Assembly (NCBI GenBank): GCA_002335385.1 | Contig: DCVK01000070.1 | Location: 1-33,995 of the forward strand | DNA from: Candidatus Aminicenantes bacterium UBA2190 | Lineage (GTDB): Bacteria > Acidobacteriota > Aminicenantia > UBA2199 | Direction: 5' to 3' | DNA: 33,995 nt | In this document: positions 7,661 through 15,187 of the stretch, one piece after another | Numbering within the stretch: the stretch's first letter is position 1 | Layout: each line of letters starts with the position of its first letter | Program-made: the position numbers and the translations under genes | The notes under the pieces: model-generated | Told to the model about the DNA's origin: nothing | Database searches by the model: none | What the model saw: only the letters and a program-made list of their open reading frames with translations

Positions 7661-7689
7661 TTGACAAGGGGGAGCCGCCGTCTTAAAAT
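7661..7689 (+). promoter_or_regulatory. sigma-70-type promoter for the CDF transporter
   Basis: A consensus TTGACA -35 (7661-7666), a 17-nt spacer and a TAAAAT -10 (7684-7689). The predicted leader to the ATG at 7737 is about 40 nt. Confidence 0.75.
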
Positions 7690-7736
7690 GGCCCTTCACG
7701 AAGATCCATTCAGCGGGGACCCGCGGGAAACTGCCA

Positions 7737-8654
7737 ATGAAAAAGGGAAAAAGTTCGAAATCTGTGATCCTGGCCGCCTTCGTGGCCAACCTGTTCATCG
7801 CCCTGGTCAAGTTCGTCGTGGCCTTCTTCACGGCGTCATCGGCCATGCTGGCGGAAGCCATCCACTCCAGCGCCGACACGCTGAACCAGGTGCTGCTCTT
7901 CGTGGGCCTGCGCAAGGCCGCCAGGAAGGCCGACGAGCTGCACCCCTTCGGCTTCTCCGGCGAGGCCTATTTCTGGTCCTTCATCGTGGCCATCATCCTC
8001 TTCACCACCGGCGCCATTTTCTCCATCTACGAGGGGGTGCACAAGCTGCGCCACCCGGCCCCCGTCGCTCACCTGCCCGTCGCCCTGCTGGTCCTGGCCT
8101 TGGCCATCGTCGCCGAGGCCGTCTCCCTGCGCGTGGCCGTCAAGAAGATCAAGGCCGAGCGCGGCGCGACCGGGCTGGCCGTATTCCTGCACCAGACGAA
8201 GAAGGCCGAACTGGTGGTGGTCTTCCTCGAGGACAGCGCCGCCCTCGTCGGCCTGGCCATCGCCCTGGCCGCGCTGCTGGCCGAGTACGTCACCGGCATC
8301 CTCTTCTTCGACGGCCTGGCCTCGGTCCTCATCGGCGCGCTGCTGGGCATCACGGCGCTGGTGATGGGCTGCGAGACCAAGTCGCTGCTCATCGGCGAGG
8401 GCGCCGACCCGGCGCTGCTGCGCCAGGTCCGCGGCCTGCTGCTGCAAGAAGAGAGCATCGCCCACGTCATCCACATCCGCTCCCTGCACCTGGGCGCCGA
8501 CGACATCCTGCTGGCCGTCAAGGCCGAGTTCGACCCGCGGCTGAACTCCGCGCAGATCTGCAGCCTGATCAACGGCATCGAGGCCGACCTCCGCCGCCAG
8601 TACCCAGAGATCACCAGGATATTCATCGAGCCGGACGTTTACCGTCCGGCGTAG
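7737..8654 (+). CDS. cation diffusion facilitator (CDF) metal transporter
   Basis: A 305-residue inner-membrane cation/proton antiporter with six predicted membrane helices. The helix II metal site is H43/D47 in AEAIHSSADTLNQ, the helix V site is E165/D166 in FLEDSAALVG, and HPFGFSGEAYFWSF follows helix II. This combination resembles the ZNT9-like CDF branch more than FieF/YiiP. The cytoplasmic C-terminal domain (about residues 225-305) has the ferredoxin-like strand pattern of the family and ends in IFIEPDVYRPA. The metal is probably Zn, Mn or Co but cannot be read from the sequence. It has its own strong promoter and is convergent with the MFS gene, with only 13 bases between the two stops. 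Confidence 0.9.
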   Translation: MKKGKSSKSVILAAFVANLFIALVKFVVAFFTASSAMLAEAIHSSADTLNQVLLFVGLRKAARKADELHPFGFSGEAYFWSFIVAIILFTTGAIFSIYEGVHKLRHPAPVAHLPVALLVLALAIVAEAVSLRVAVKKIKAERGATGLAVFLHQTKKAELVVVFLEDSAALVGLAIALAALLAEYVTGILFFDGLASVLIGALLGITALVMGCETKSLLIGEGADPALLRQVRGLLLQEESIAHVIHIRSLHLGADDILLAVKAEFDPRLNSAQICSLINGIEADLRRQYPEITRIFIEPDVYRPA

Positions 8655-8667
8655 TTTTTCCGCTTCC

Positions 8668-10257
8668 TTATCCCTGGCGCGTCATGCCCTTGGCCATCCA
8701 CTTGCGGGCCAGAACCAGGGCGATGGGTGAGATCATGGCGATGAAGGCGTACATCAGCCACATGGCCCCGGTGTTCATCGGCAGGCCCGATCCCGGCTTG
8801 GGGCAGTAGCGGGCGATGACATATCCCGAGTAAAGGGACGTGAGCATCTTGGTCAGGAACCAGGGGAACTGGCCGATGCCCATGTAGAGGCCGGTCTTGC
8901 CCTCGGGGGCGATCTCGGCCACCCACTGCAGGAAGCGCGGCTGCCACATGGCCTCGCCCACCGACATCACCAGGATATACAAAAGGAAAAGGTAGACGTT
9001 CGGGCCCAGGGCCAGCAGGAAGGTGGGCAGGGCCATGACGAAGGTGCCGGCGATCATCATCCTGTAGACATTGCTGCGAGCCGTCAGCGCGGCGATCAGC
9101 GGCGAGAGGACGAAGATCAGCACCGGGTTGAGGTTGGAAAAGACCTCGAAGTAGCGGCTGACGCCGGTGCCGGCGAAGGCGCGGTCCAGGTAATAGGGGA
9201 TGGTCAGCCAGTTGTGGGCGAACAGGGTCTGCACCGGGATGAGGATGAAGATGAAAAAGACGAAGCGGCTGTCGCGGAACGGATGGTCGGGACGATGGCG
9301 CAGGAACTCCCAGATGGCGCCCAGCAGCGTGAAGCCCAGCAGCAGATAAACGGCGGCTCCCGGGATGACGATCCTGCCCAGGCGGGCGAGGACGACCAGG
9401 GCAACGGCGGCCAGGCAGGCAGCCATCCACGACAGGAAAGGCAGCGGCGGGATGCGCGGCCCGCTCGCCTTTTGCGGCGCGGCGGCCTTGTCGTCGGCGG
9501 CCTGGTTCTGCTCGACGGTATTCATGGCGCGGGTCTCGCGGGCGACGCGCGCGACGGCACGGGCGTCCACCTTGCGCGTGATCAGCAGCAGGGTGAGCAG
9601 CGTGCTGAAGAGCATGATGGCGGCATAAACCCAGTACACCGCGGCCAGGCCGTTGGGTGGAAAAGCGGACGCGAAGGCGCGCCGGGTTCCGGAGGAGATG
9701 AACCCCGACAGGAATGCTCCCAGGTTCATCAGGCCGTAGATCACCGCGTAGCCGATGGCGGCCGTCTGCGGGTTGGTGTAGCGCTTGACGCCGGCATAGG
9801 CCGCCGGCATGTACAGACCGTAGGCGACCACGATCAGCAGCAGGCCGCCGGCCATGACGAAAAACATGGGAGAGCCCATGCCGCTGCCCAGGGCCAGCAT
9901 CCCGGAAAGGGCGATCAGGACGTACCCCAGCATCATCACCCCGAGGGACAGGGCCAGGGAAACGCGCACGCCGATCCTGTCGGAGACTCCGCCGAAGAGC
10001 AGCATGGCGAAGGTGATGCCGCCGGTGACGCCGCCCAGGACCCATCCCGATTGGACATCGCTCAGCAGGATATTTTCCGAGCAATACTTGCCCAGAATGG
10101 TCAGGAGGCCGAAATAGACCAACCCTTCGAACACGTAGGGGATGTTGACCCCCCATAGCGCCCGCGGCGCTTTCAGGAAAGCGGCAAAGGTCCGGCCGAG
10201 CTCGTGCAGGGTGTTTTCGACGGCGGCGGCCAGGCCGCCGGCTTGCTTTTCGCTCAT
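8668..10257 (-). CDS. MFS transporter, POT/PTR-like
   Basis: A 529-residue polytopic membrane protein of about 12-14 helices. The N-half has the MFS loop signature GGVSDRIGVRVSL between helices 2 and 3. A charged central loop (about residues 235-285, rich in Ala, Lys and Gln) separates the two bundles. The C-half has VGEAMWQPRFLQWVAEIAPEGKTGLYMG, reminiscent of the proton-coupled oligopeptide (POT) branch. The E-x-x-E-R motif of classical POTs is not evident, so peptide transport is only a possibility. It lies 4 bases downstream of the small membrane protein gene, forming a two-gene unit. Confidence 0.82.
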   Translation of the reverse strand: MSEKQAGGLAAAVENTLHELGRTFAAFLKAPRALWGVNIPYVFEGLVYFGLLTILGKYCSENILLSDVQSGWVLGGVTGGITFAMLLFGGVSDRIGVRVSLALSLGVMMLGYVLIALSGMLALGSGMGSPMFFVMAGGLLLIVVAYGLYMPAAYAGVKRYTNPQTAAIGYAVIYGLMNLGAFLSGFISSGTRRAFASAFPPNGLAAVYWVYAAIMLFSTLLTLLLITRKVDARAVARVARETRAMNTVEQNQAADDKAAAPQKASGPRIPPLPFLSWMAACLAAVALVVLARLGRIVIPGAAVYLLLGFTLLGAIWEFLRHRPDHPFRDSRFVFFIFILIPVQTLFAHNWLTIPYYLDRAFAGTGVSRYFEVFSNLNPVLIFVLSPLIAALTARSNVYRMMIAGTFVMALPTFLLALGPNVYLFLLYILVMSVGEAMWQPRFLQWVAEIAPEGKTGLYMGIGQFPWFLTKMLTSLYSGYVIARYCPKPGSGLPMNTGAMWLMYAFIAMISPIALVLARKWMAKGMTRQG

Positions 10258-10261
10258 GGGC

Positions 10262-10612
10262 TTATTCCCCCTTGTTCTTCAGGATGCGCTGGTAGAGGAC
10301 GATGCCGGCGGCCCCGAGTGCCTGCAGGACGACCATCAGGGCATGGTGCCGGGGCAGCACGGGGAACGGGCGGAACACGCCGATGATCAGTACCGACGCC
10401 AGCAGCGCCGCAAAAGCATAGAAGGTCTTGAAGCGAAGCTTCTCCCGGTGGCCGAAAACGATCAGGGAGCACCATCCCAGCGCGGTGAGGAAGACAAGAC
10501 AGGCGCTGGTCATCTCCGGCGAGGCGGGCGCCGGCCGGTAAAGGAACAGGAACAAGCCCAGCGGCAGCAGGGCGAACAGCACCGGGAAGGCCATGAAGAA
10601 CAGTCTTTTCAT
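10262..10612 (-). CDS. small four-helix membrane protein, unknown
   Basis: A 116-residue protein with four predicted membrane helices (about residues 5-25, 36-54, 63-82 and 90-108) and a basic tail KNKGE. I do not recognise the family. It is the first gene of the unit with the MFS carrier, whose ATG follows four bases after its stop, so the two may work together (for example as an accessory subunit; inference). Its -10 box ends eight bases before the ATG and no Shine-Dalgarno is visible, so its mRNA is expected to have a leader of only one or two bases. Confidence 0.7.
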   Translation of the reverse strand: MKRLFFMAFPVLFALLPLGLFLFLYRPAPASPEMTSACLVFLTALGWCSLIVFGHREKLRFKTFYAFAALLASVLIIGVFRPFPVLPRHHALMVVLQALGAAGIVLYQRILKNKGE

Positions 10613-10620
10613 GAGGGTAC

Positions 10621-10649
10621 ATCATAGAAAAACGGCAGGGGAAAGTCAA
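10621..10649 (-). promoter_or_regulatory. sigma-70-type promoter, near-leaderless
   Basis: On the minus strand, a TTGACT -35 (10649-10644), a 17-nt spacer and a TATGAT -10 (10626-10621). The ATG at 10612 starts 8 bases after the -10. Confidence 0.65.
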
Positions 10650-10738
10650 CGGCCCGCCCTTGCTCACGCCGACCTTCTGGGCAATCCCCATGCCGGGGCC
10701 GGCGCCGCTGCCCGGGGCGGAAGGGGCCGGTTCCCCGG

Positions 10739-10767
10739 TTTACTTTTCACTTGCGTTCGCCTATAAT
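10739..10767 (+). promoter_or_regulatory. sigma-70-type promoter for the 10786-13966 operon
   Basis: A TTTACT -35 (10739-10744), a 17-nt spacer and a TATAAT -10 (10762-10767). The leader is about 11 nt and contains GGAGG (10776-10780) ahead of the GTG start. It is divergent from the promoter at 10621-10649. Confidence 0.65.
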
Positions 10768-10785
10768 CCCCTGGCGGAGGCAAGC

Positions 10786-11670
10786 GTGGAAACATTGAAC
10801 GTTTTGGGCAAGTTCAGCGGCAAGCGCCTGGAGAACATCCCGGCCATCCAGCACAACAACCTCTTCAAAAGGGTGCGCGAGAACTTCAACACGGAGCTGT
10901 TTCTCAAGGGCGGGCACATGCTCCTCTCGCCCTACTACACCGTGCTGCGCGGCGAATCCTTCCCGGAACTGGCCGGCTTCCTGGCCCAGAACGAGGAGTT
11001 CATGGACAGCCTGAAGGACTTCATCGTCGGCACGCTGTTCGTCTACAGCGCCGTGATCGAGGAGAACGCCAGCTACCTGGCCAGCGAACAGGATGTCCTG
11101 ATCAGCCGCCTGCGCTATCGCGACCACGGCCGCTTCGAGGTCAAGTTCTATTCCCACTACCAGGACGAACTGCTGAATTCCTACAACGACAAGATCTACC
11201 TCGGCCGCGCCTTCATCGACCTGAAGAAATTCGAGAAGGAGCACCTGGGGCTGCACGAGCTGTTCCACTCGCTGCTGGAGCAGAACGCCAAGATCCAGGA
11301 GCGCGCCGTCCACAAGCTGCGCTACTTCGACGACTACAAGAAGCCCTACCTCGATGAGATCGACTACCTGGTGAAGGAGCTGAACACCGAGGCCCTGGAA
11401 CGCATCAAGCTGATCCCCAGGAGCGACCTGAAAAGCACGCCGACCGTCACCCTGATCGAGAGCATCGACAACCTGCTGCTGCTGCAGAACCTGATGATCG
11501 AGCTGAAGGACTTCGCCATCGAGTTCGAGAGCAAGCTGCGGCTGGCCGAGGAGACGAACTACGTCAAGTACCTGTTCAAGTTCTCCAAGGACCTGATCAA
11601 CGGCATCGAGTACCTGAGCAAGCTGTACTACCTGATCAGCCATAAGGTCTCGCGCTACTCGCTCCTCTGA
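10786..11670 (+). CDS. helical protein of unknown function
   Basis: A 294-residue predicted cytoplasmic, mostly helical protein with no membrane segment; I do not recognise it. The GTG at 10786 with GGAGG six bases upstream and a promoter just before it is preferred over the longer frame from 10660, which would run through the promoter. An HELFH string at residues 157-161 matches the zincin HExxH pattern but lies in a charged helix and may be chance. Residues 150-290 are rich in Leu, Glu and Lys with heptad character. It is the first gene of an operon with the dCTP-deaminase homologue (TGATG overlap), uvsE and DUF1295. Confidence 0.75.
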   Translation: METLNVLGKFSGKRLENIPAIQHNNLFKRVRENFNTELFLKGGHMLLSPYYTVLRGESFPELAGFLAQNEEFMDSLKDFIVGTLFVYSAVIEENASYLASEQDVLISRLRYRDHGRFEVKFYSHYQDELLNSYNDKIYLGRAFIDLKKFEKEHLGLHELFHSLLEQNAKIQERAVHKLRYFDDYKKPYLDEIDYLVKELNTEALERIKLIPRSDLKSTPTVTLIESIDNLLLLQNLMIELKDFAIEFESKLRLAEETNYVKYLFKFSKDLINGIEYLSKLYYLISHKVSRYSLL

Positions 11671-12227
11671 TGCTCAAATCCTCGCGCTGGATCCGGGAGC
11701 AGTCCGAGCAGCACCGCCTGCTGGAGCCCTTCGTCGCCTCCGCGGTGCGCGCCGGCGTCGTCTCCTACGGCCTGGGGCCCTTCGGCTACGACCTGCGTCT
11801 CGACCGCACCTACCGCCGCCCCGTGCACGCGGCCGCCCCCCTGGACCCGCACCGGGTCGCGGAGGCCGACTTCGAGTCGCTCAGCGCCGACGCCATCCTC
11901 ATCCCGCCGGGCCAGTTCATCCTGGGCCGCAGCCTGGAGTATTTCCGCATGCCGAGGATGGTCCTGGGCCTGGTCTTCGGCAAGTCCACCTATGCCCGCT
12001 GCGGGGTGCTGGTCAACGTCACGCCGCTGGAGCCCGAGTGGACGGGTTACCTGACCATCTCCATCGCCAACTGCGGCGCGCGGCCCGCCGTCGTCCACGC
12101 CGGCCAGGGCATTGCCCAGGTCATCTTCATCGAGAGCTCCGAGGCGCCGCTCCTCTCCTACAAGGACCTCAACGGCAAGTACAACGGCCAGGAGGAGATC
12201 ACGGTGGCCAGGATCCAGAACCGATGA
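11670..12227 (+). CDS. dcd: dCTP deaminase homologue lacking the catalytic glutamate
   Basis: 185 residues, the length of the alphaproteobacterial type of dCTP deaminase. Family signatures are present: SYGLGPFGYDLRL (32-44), GKSTYARCGVLVNVTPLEPEWTG with S106 and R110 (104-126), and the C-terminal SYKDLNGKYNGQ. Known enzymes carry the catalytic Glu (E138 in E. coli) in a TLEFSN-type strand; here the same place reads TISIAN, so S131 (codon TCC, 12060-12062) replaces it. Classical deamination is therefore doubtful. It could be a nucleotide-binding or dUTPase-like relative, or use another residue. Its ATG overlaps the preceding TGA. I use the symbol for family, not proven activity. Confidence 0.85.
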   Translation: MLKSSRWIREQSEQHRLLEPFVASAVRAGVVSYGLGPFGYDLRLDRTYRRPVHAAAPLDPHRVAEADFESLSADAILIPPGQFILGRSLEYFRMPRMVLGLVFGKSTYARCGVLVNVTPLEPEWTGYLTISIANCGARPAVVHAGQGIAQVIFIESSEAPLLSYKDLNGKYNGQEEITVARIQNR

Positions 12228-12270
12228 CCGGCCCGGCCTCGTTGCGGCGGGACCCGAAGCGGGCGGCCGG

Positions 12271-13170
12271 ATGAAGGTCGGCTATCCCTGCCTCAACCGT
12301 TCCATCGGCTGCACCCCGAGCCGCACGTTCCGCCTGGCCTCCTATGCGGACGGCCGGCTCGCCGAAACGCTGCGCGCGAACCTGGACTGCCTGGAGCGCA
12401 TCCTGGAGTACAACCGCGCCCACCACCTGCTTTTCCTGCGCATCACCTCCGACCTGGTCCCCTTCGCCTCGCACCCGGTCTGCGCCTTTCCCTGGCAGCG
12501 GGAATTCGCCCCGCGCTTCGCCGCCCTGGGGCGGTTCATCCGCCGCCAGGGCATGCGCATCTCCATGCACCCCGACCAGTTCACCCTGATCAATTCAGTG
12601 GACGAGGGCATCTTCCGCCGCAGCGCCGCCGAGCTGGAGTATCACGCCCGCGTCCTCGACGCGCTGGGCCTCGACGACACGGCGCGCATCCAGGTTCACG
12701 CCGGCGGGGTCTACGGCGACAAGGCAGCCGCGGTCAGCCGTTTCTGTTCGCGCTTCGAGCTCCTCGCCGGGGCGGTGCGCCGGCGCCTGGTGGTCGAGAA
12801 CGACGATCGCCTGTTCACTGTCGCCGACTGCCTCGAGATCAGCCGCCGCACCGGCGTCCCCGTCCTCTTCGACTCCTTCCACCACCAGCTGAACCACCGC
12901 GGCGAGAGCACGGCCGCGGCGCTGGCACTGGCCGCCGCCACCTGGAAAAAGAAGGACGGCCCGCCCATGATCGACTACAGCTCCCAGCAAAAGGGCGCGC
13001 GCCCCGGCCGCCACGCCGAGAGCATCGACCTGCGGCACTTCGGCCGTTTCATCGCCGCCGGCAGCGGCCTCGATTTCGACATCATGCTGGAGATCAAGGA
13101 CAAGGAGAAGAGCGCGCTGCGCGCCCGCCGCCAGTTGGTTAAAATGAAGCGCATCCCGGAGTCGCCTTGA
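12271..13170 (+). CDS. uvsE: UV damage endonuclease UvsE (UVDE)
   Basis: A 299-residue TIM-barrel endonuclease that nicks DNA 5' to UV photoproducts and other lesions. Family signatures seen in order: MKVGYPCLN at the N-terminus, FLRITSDLVPFASHP, SMHPDQF, QVHAGGVYGDKAAA, VVENDDRLF and LFDSFHHQLNH, supplying the His/Glu/Asp metal ligands; KKDGPPMIDYSSQ and DIMLEIKDKEKSAL follow. The start at 12271 is chosen because it begins the conserved MKVGYPCLN; the upstream frame to 12112 is an Arg/Ser-rich shadow of the dCTP-deaminase gene. It lies 43 bases after the deaminase homologue, so nucleotide-pool and DNA-repair functions are adjacent. Confidence 0.92.
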   Translation: MKVGYPCLNRSIGCTPSRTFRLASYADGRLAETLRANLDCLERILEYNRAHHLLFLRITSDLVPFASHPVCAFPWQREFAPRFAALGRFIRRQGMRISMHPDQFTLINSVDEGIFRRSAAELEYHARVLDALGLDDTARIQVHAGGVYGDKAAAVSRFCSRFELLAGAVRRRLVVENDDRLFTVADCLEISRRTGVPVLFDSFHHQLNHRGESTAAALALAAATWKKKDGPPMIDYSSQQKGARPGRHAESIDLRHFGRFIAAGSGLDFDIMLEIKDKEKSALRARRQLVKMKRIPESP

Positions 13171-13195
13171 TTTTTCCGGAGATCAGGAGGTGAAC

Positions 13196-13966
13196 ATGGC
13201 TGACGCACTCGCCCTGGCGGCAGTGGTGATCTTTGTTTACATGTCCGCGGTCTTTCTGCTGGCTTTGGCGCGCAAGAACAACGGCATCGTCGATATCGGC
13301 TGGGGCGCGGGCTTCATCCTGGTCAGCGCCGTGACCTTCCTGAATTTCGGGCACGGCCGGGCCAGGCAATGGCTGGCTCTGGCGCTGGTGCTGATCTGGG
13401 GCGGCCGCCTGGCGCTGCATATATTCGCTCGCAACCGCGGTAAGGAGGAGGATTTCCGCTACGCCGCCTGGCGCCGTCAATGGGGAAGATATTTCGTCAT
13501 CAGGAGCTTTTTCCAGATATTCATGCTGCAGGGTCTGCTCATGCTGCTGGTCAGCGCGCCGTTGCTGCTGATCCTCGGCCAGGTGCAGCCGCCGCTGAAT
13601 CTGCTGGACGGCGTGGGCGCGCTGGTCTGGCTGACCGGCTTTTTATTCGAGACCATCGGCGACCGCCAGCTGGCGGCGTTCATCAGGGACCCGCTGAACC
13701 GCGGCCGGCTCATGACCGGCGGATTATGGAGCTATACCCGCCATCCCAATTATTTCGGCGAAGCCGCCCTGTGGTGGGGCGTCGGGATCATCGCCCTCTC
13801 CGCAGCCAACGGCTGGCTCGGCCTGATCGGCCCGGCGCTGATCACCTTTCTGCTGCTCTTCGTCTCCGGCGTGCCGCTGCTCGAGAAAAAGTACGCCGCC
13901 CGTCCCGATTGGGAGGAGTACAAGCGGCGCACGCCGATGTTCGTACCTTGGATCCCCAAGAAATAA
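13196..13966 (+). CDS. DUF1295 (steroid 5-alpha reductase-like) membrane protein
   Basis: A 256-residue inner-membrane protein with about seven predicted helices. The C-terminal DUF1295 signature is clear: GDRQLAAFIRD, then GGLWSYTRHPNYFGEAALWWG, then the PLLEKKYAARPDWEEYKRRTP motif. Relatives are NAD(P)H-dependent reductases or methyltransferase-like membrane enzymes acting on lipid or steroid-like substrates; the substrate here is unknown. The ATG at 13196 has AGGAGG five bases upstream and is preferred to the GTG two codons earlier, which overlaps that site. It is last in the operon, 25 bases after uvsE, and is followed by the inverted repeat composite at 13974. Confidence 0.88.
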   Translation: MADALALAAVVIFVYMSAVFLLALARKNNGIVDIGWGAGFILVSAVTFLNFGHGRARQWLALALVLIWGGRLALHIFARNRGKEEDFRYAAWRRQWGRYFVIRSFFQIFMLQGLLMLLVSAPLLLILGQVQPPLNLLDGVGALVWLTGFLFETIGDRQLAAFIRDPLNRGRLMTGGLWSYTRHPNYFGEAALWWGVGIIALSAANGWLGLIGPALITFLLLFVSGVPLLEKKYAARPDWEEYKRRTPMFVPWIPKK

Positions 13967-13973
13967 TCAGACA

Positions 13974-14188
13974 ACGTTCGACGTTCGAAGTTCCATGTTC
14001 CACGTTCCATGTTCGACGATAGAAGGCGATGTTGAAGCGTTGACGAGTTGAAGGGTTGAAGCGTTAAGGCATTACTTCCTGGAGATGCCTTTCCCGAACT
14101 CATGAACCCTTGAACTCTTCTACCCTTCAACCAGTGCTTGCAATCTTTAGATCATCGAACGTCGAACTTCGAACGTCGAACATCGAAC
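13974..14188. repeat. composite inverted repeat of TTCGAAC and GTTGAAG words
   Basis: A nested palindromic arrangement: GTTCGAAC-type heptads (13974-14018), GTTGAAGN octads (14030-14069), a central stretch, inverted octads (CCCTTCAAC, 14103-14131), then inverted heptads (TCGAACG, 14152-14188). It fills the 253-nt gap between two convergent stops, with no other feature. The outer halves recur at 30831-30952, and the octads alone at 32085-32187. Confidence 0.85.
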
Positions 14189-14219
14189 CACAGCCTGCAT
14201 CGCGAGGCCGGAGGCCTCC

Positions 14220-15170
14220 CTAGGCGTGGTTCCTGAGCTTGAGCTCCAGCGGATGCGGGTCCAGGTAATATTGGTCTTTCAGATACGGCTCCTGGAATTT
14301 GTCGATGTAGTGCTTCAGCAGGGAGACGGGGACGATCAGCGGCACCAGGTTTTGGTGGTACTTCTCGATGAGGCCCAGCATCTCCCTTTTATCGAAATCA
14401 TCGAGCTGTTTCTTGAAATAGCCCAGCATGTGCTGCAGCACGTTGACGTTCTTGCGCACCGTGGCCTTCTGTTTCAGGGCCGCCATGAACAGCTCCTCGT
14501 ATTCAGCCAGGATCCCGCCCAAGGGGCGCGTCCCGGCGGCGGCAACGAGCTTTCCGAGCCGCCGGGCCAATTCCGGGCTGTGGGCCATGAGCAGGTATTT
14601 GTGGCGGCGCTGGAAGTCGACCAATCGCCCGGCCGTGGCGCCGCCGCCAACCAGTGCCCGCCAGCGGCGGTAGGCGAAGATGCGCTCAATGAAGTTCTCG
14701 CGCAGCCCGATGTCCTGCAGCCGTCCCTCCTCTTCCACCGGCAGCAGCGGCAGGCGCTCCATCAGCGCCCGGGCGAATATCCCCACCCCCTTCTTCTCGG
14801 CCATGCCCTTGTCGTTGTACACCTTAACCCGCTCCATGCCGCTCGACGGCGACCGGCTCTTGAAGATGAAGCCGCACAACCCCGCTTTTTCCAGCGGCGG
14901 CAGTTTACCGGCGATCCAGCGCTCCATCCGCGGCGTGGCGTCCACGCCGCTCTGGCGGGTCAGCAGCCGGGGTCTTTCCGGGTCGCCGACCAGGCGGAAG
15001 GCCTCGCGCGGCACCGGGAATCCCGATTCGACCTCGGGGCATACCGGGACGTACTCCACGTACTGCCCGAGGATGTTGACGAGAAAGGGGTCGAACTTAT
15101 GGCCGCCGTCGAAGCGCACCTTGTTCCCCAGCAGGCAGGAGCTGATGCCCAGCTTGATCTTCTCTTCCAT
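14220..15170 (-). CDS. TudS (DUF523) - DUF1722 (YbgA) fusion protein
   Basis: A 316-residue two-domain protein. Residues 1 to about 150 match DUF523/TudS, the thiouracil desulfurase fold: GISSCLLG (C12) and PVCPEVESGFPVPREA (C44). The third cluster-ligand position of stand-alone TudS (SPSCG) reads SPSSG here (S110), which I believe is frequent in the fused family. Residues about 185-310 match DUF1722 (FIERIFAYRRW, FQRRHKYLLMAHSP, ending in YYLDPHPLELKLRNH). The role is probably sulfur removal from modified nucleobases or a related Fe-S reaction (family knowledge, not shown here). The ATG at 15170 has GGAGG upstream, 17 bases after the previous stop. Last gene of the polA unit. Confidence 0.88.
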   Translation of the reverse strand: MEEKIKLGISSCLLGNKVRFDGGHKFDPFLVNILGQYVEYVPVCPEVESGFPVPREAFRLVGDPERPRLLTRQSGVDATPRMERWIAGKLPPLEKAGLCGFIFKSRSPSSGMERVKVYNDKGMAEKKGVGIFARALMERLPLLPVEEEGRLQDIGLRENFIERIFAYRRWRALVGGGATAGRLVDFQRRHKYLLMAHSPELARRLGKLVAAAGTRPLGGILAEYEELFMAALKQKATVRKNVNVLQHMLGYFKKQLDDFDKREMLGLIEKYHQNLVPLIVPVSLLKHYIDKFQEPYLKDQYYLDPHPLELKLRNHA

Positions 15171-15187
15171 CGGACCTCCGCGGGAAT

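Noticed and set aside
10660..10785. N-terminal extension of the unknown helical protein to 10660
   Set aside because: It would cover a promoter with a TATAAT -10 (10762-10767) and a GGAGG site; the added residues are Pro/Gly-rich and unlike the rest.
12112..12270. N-terminal extension of UvsE to 12112
   Set aside because: The extra 53 residues are an Arg/Ser-rich shadow of the dCTP-deaminase gene; MKVGYPCLN at 12271 is the family N-terminus.
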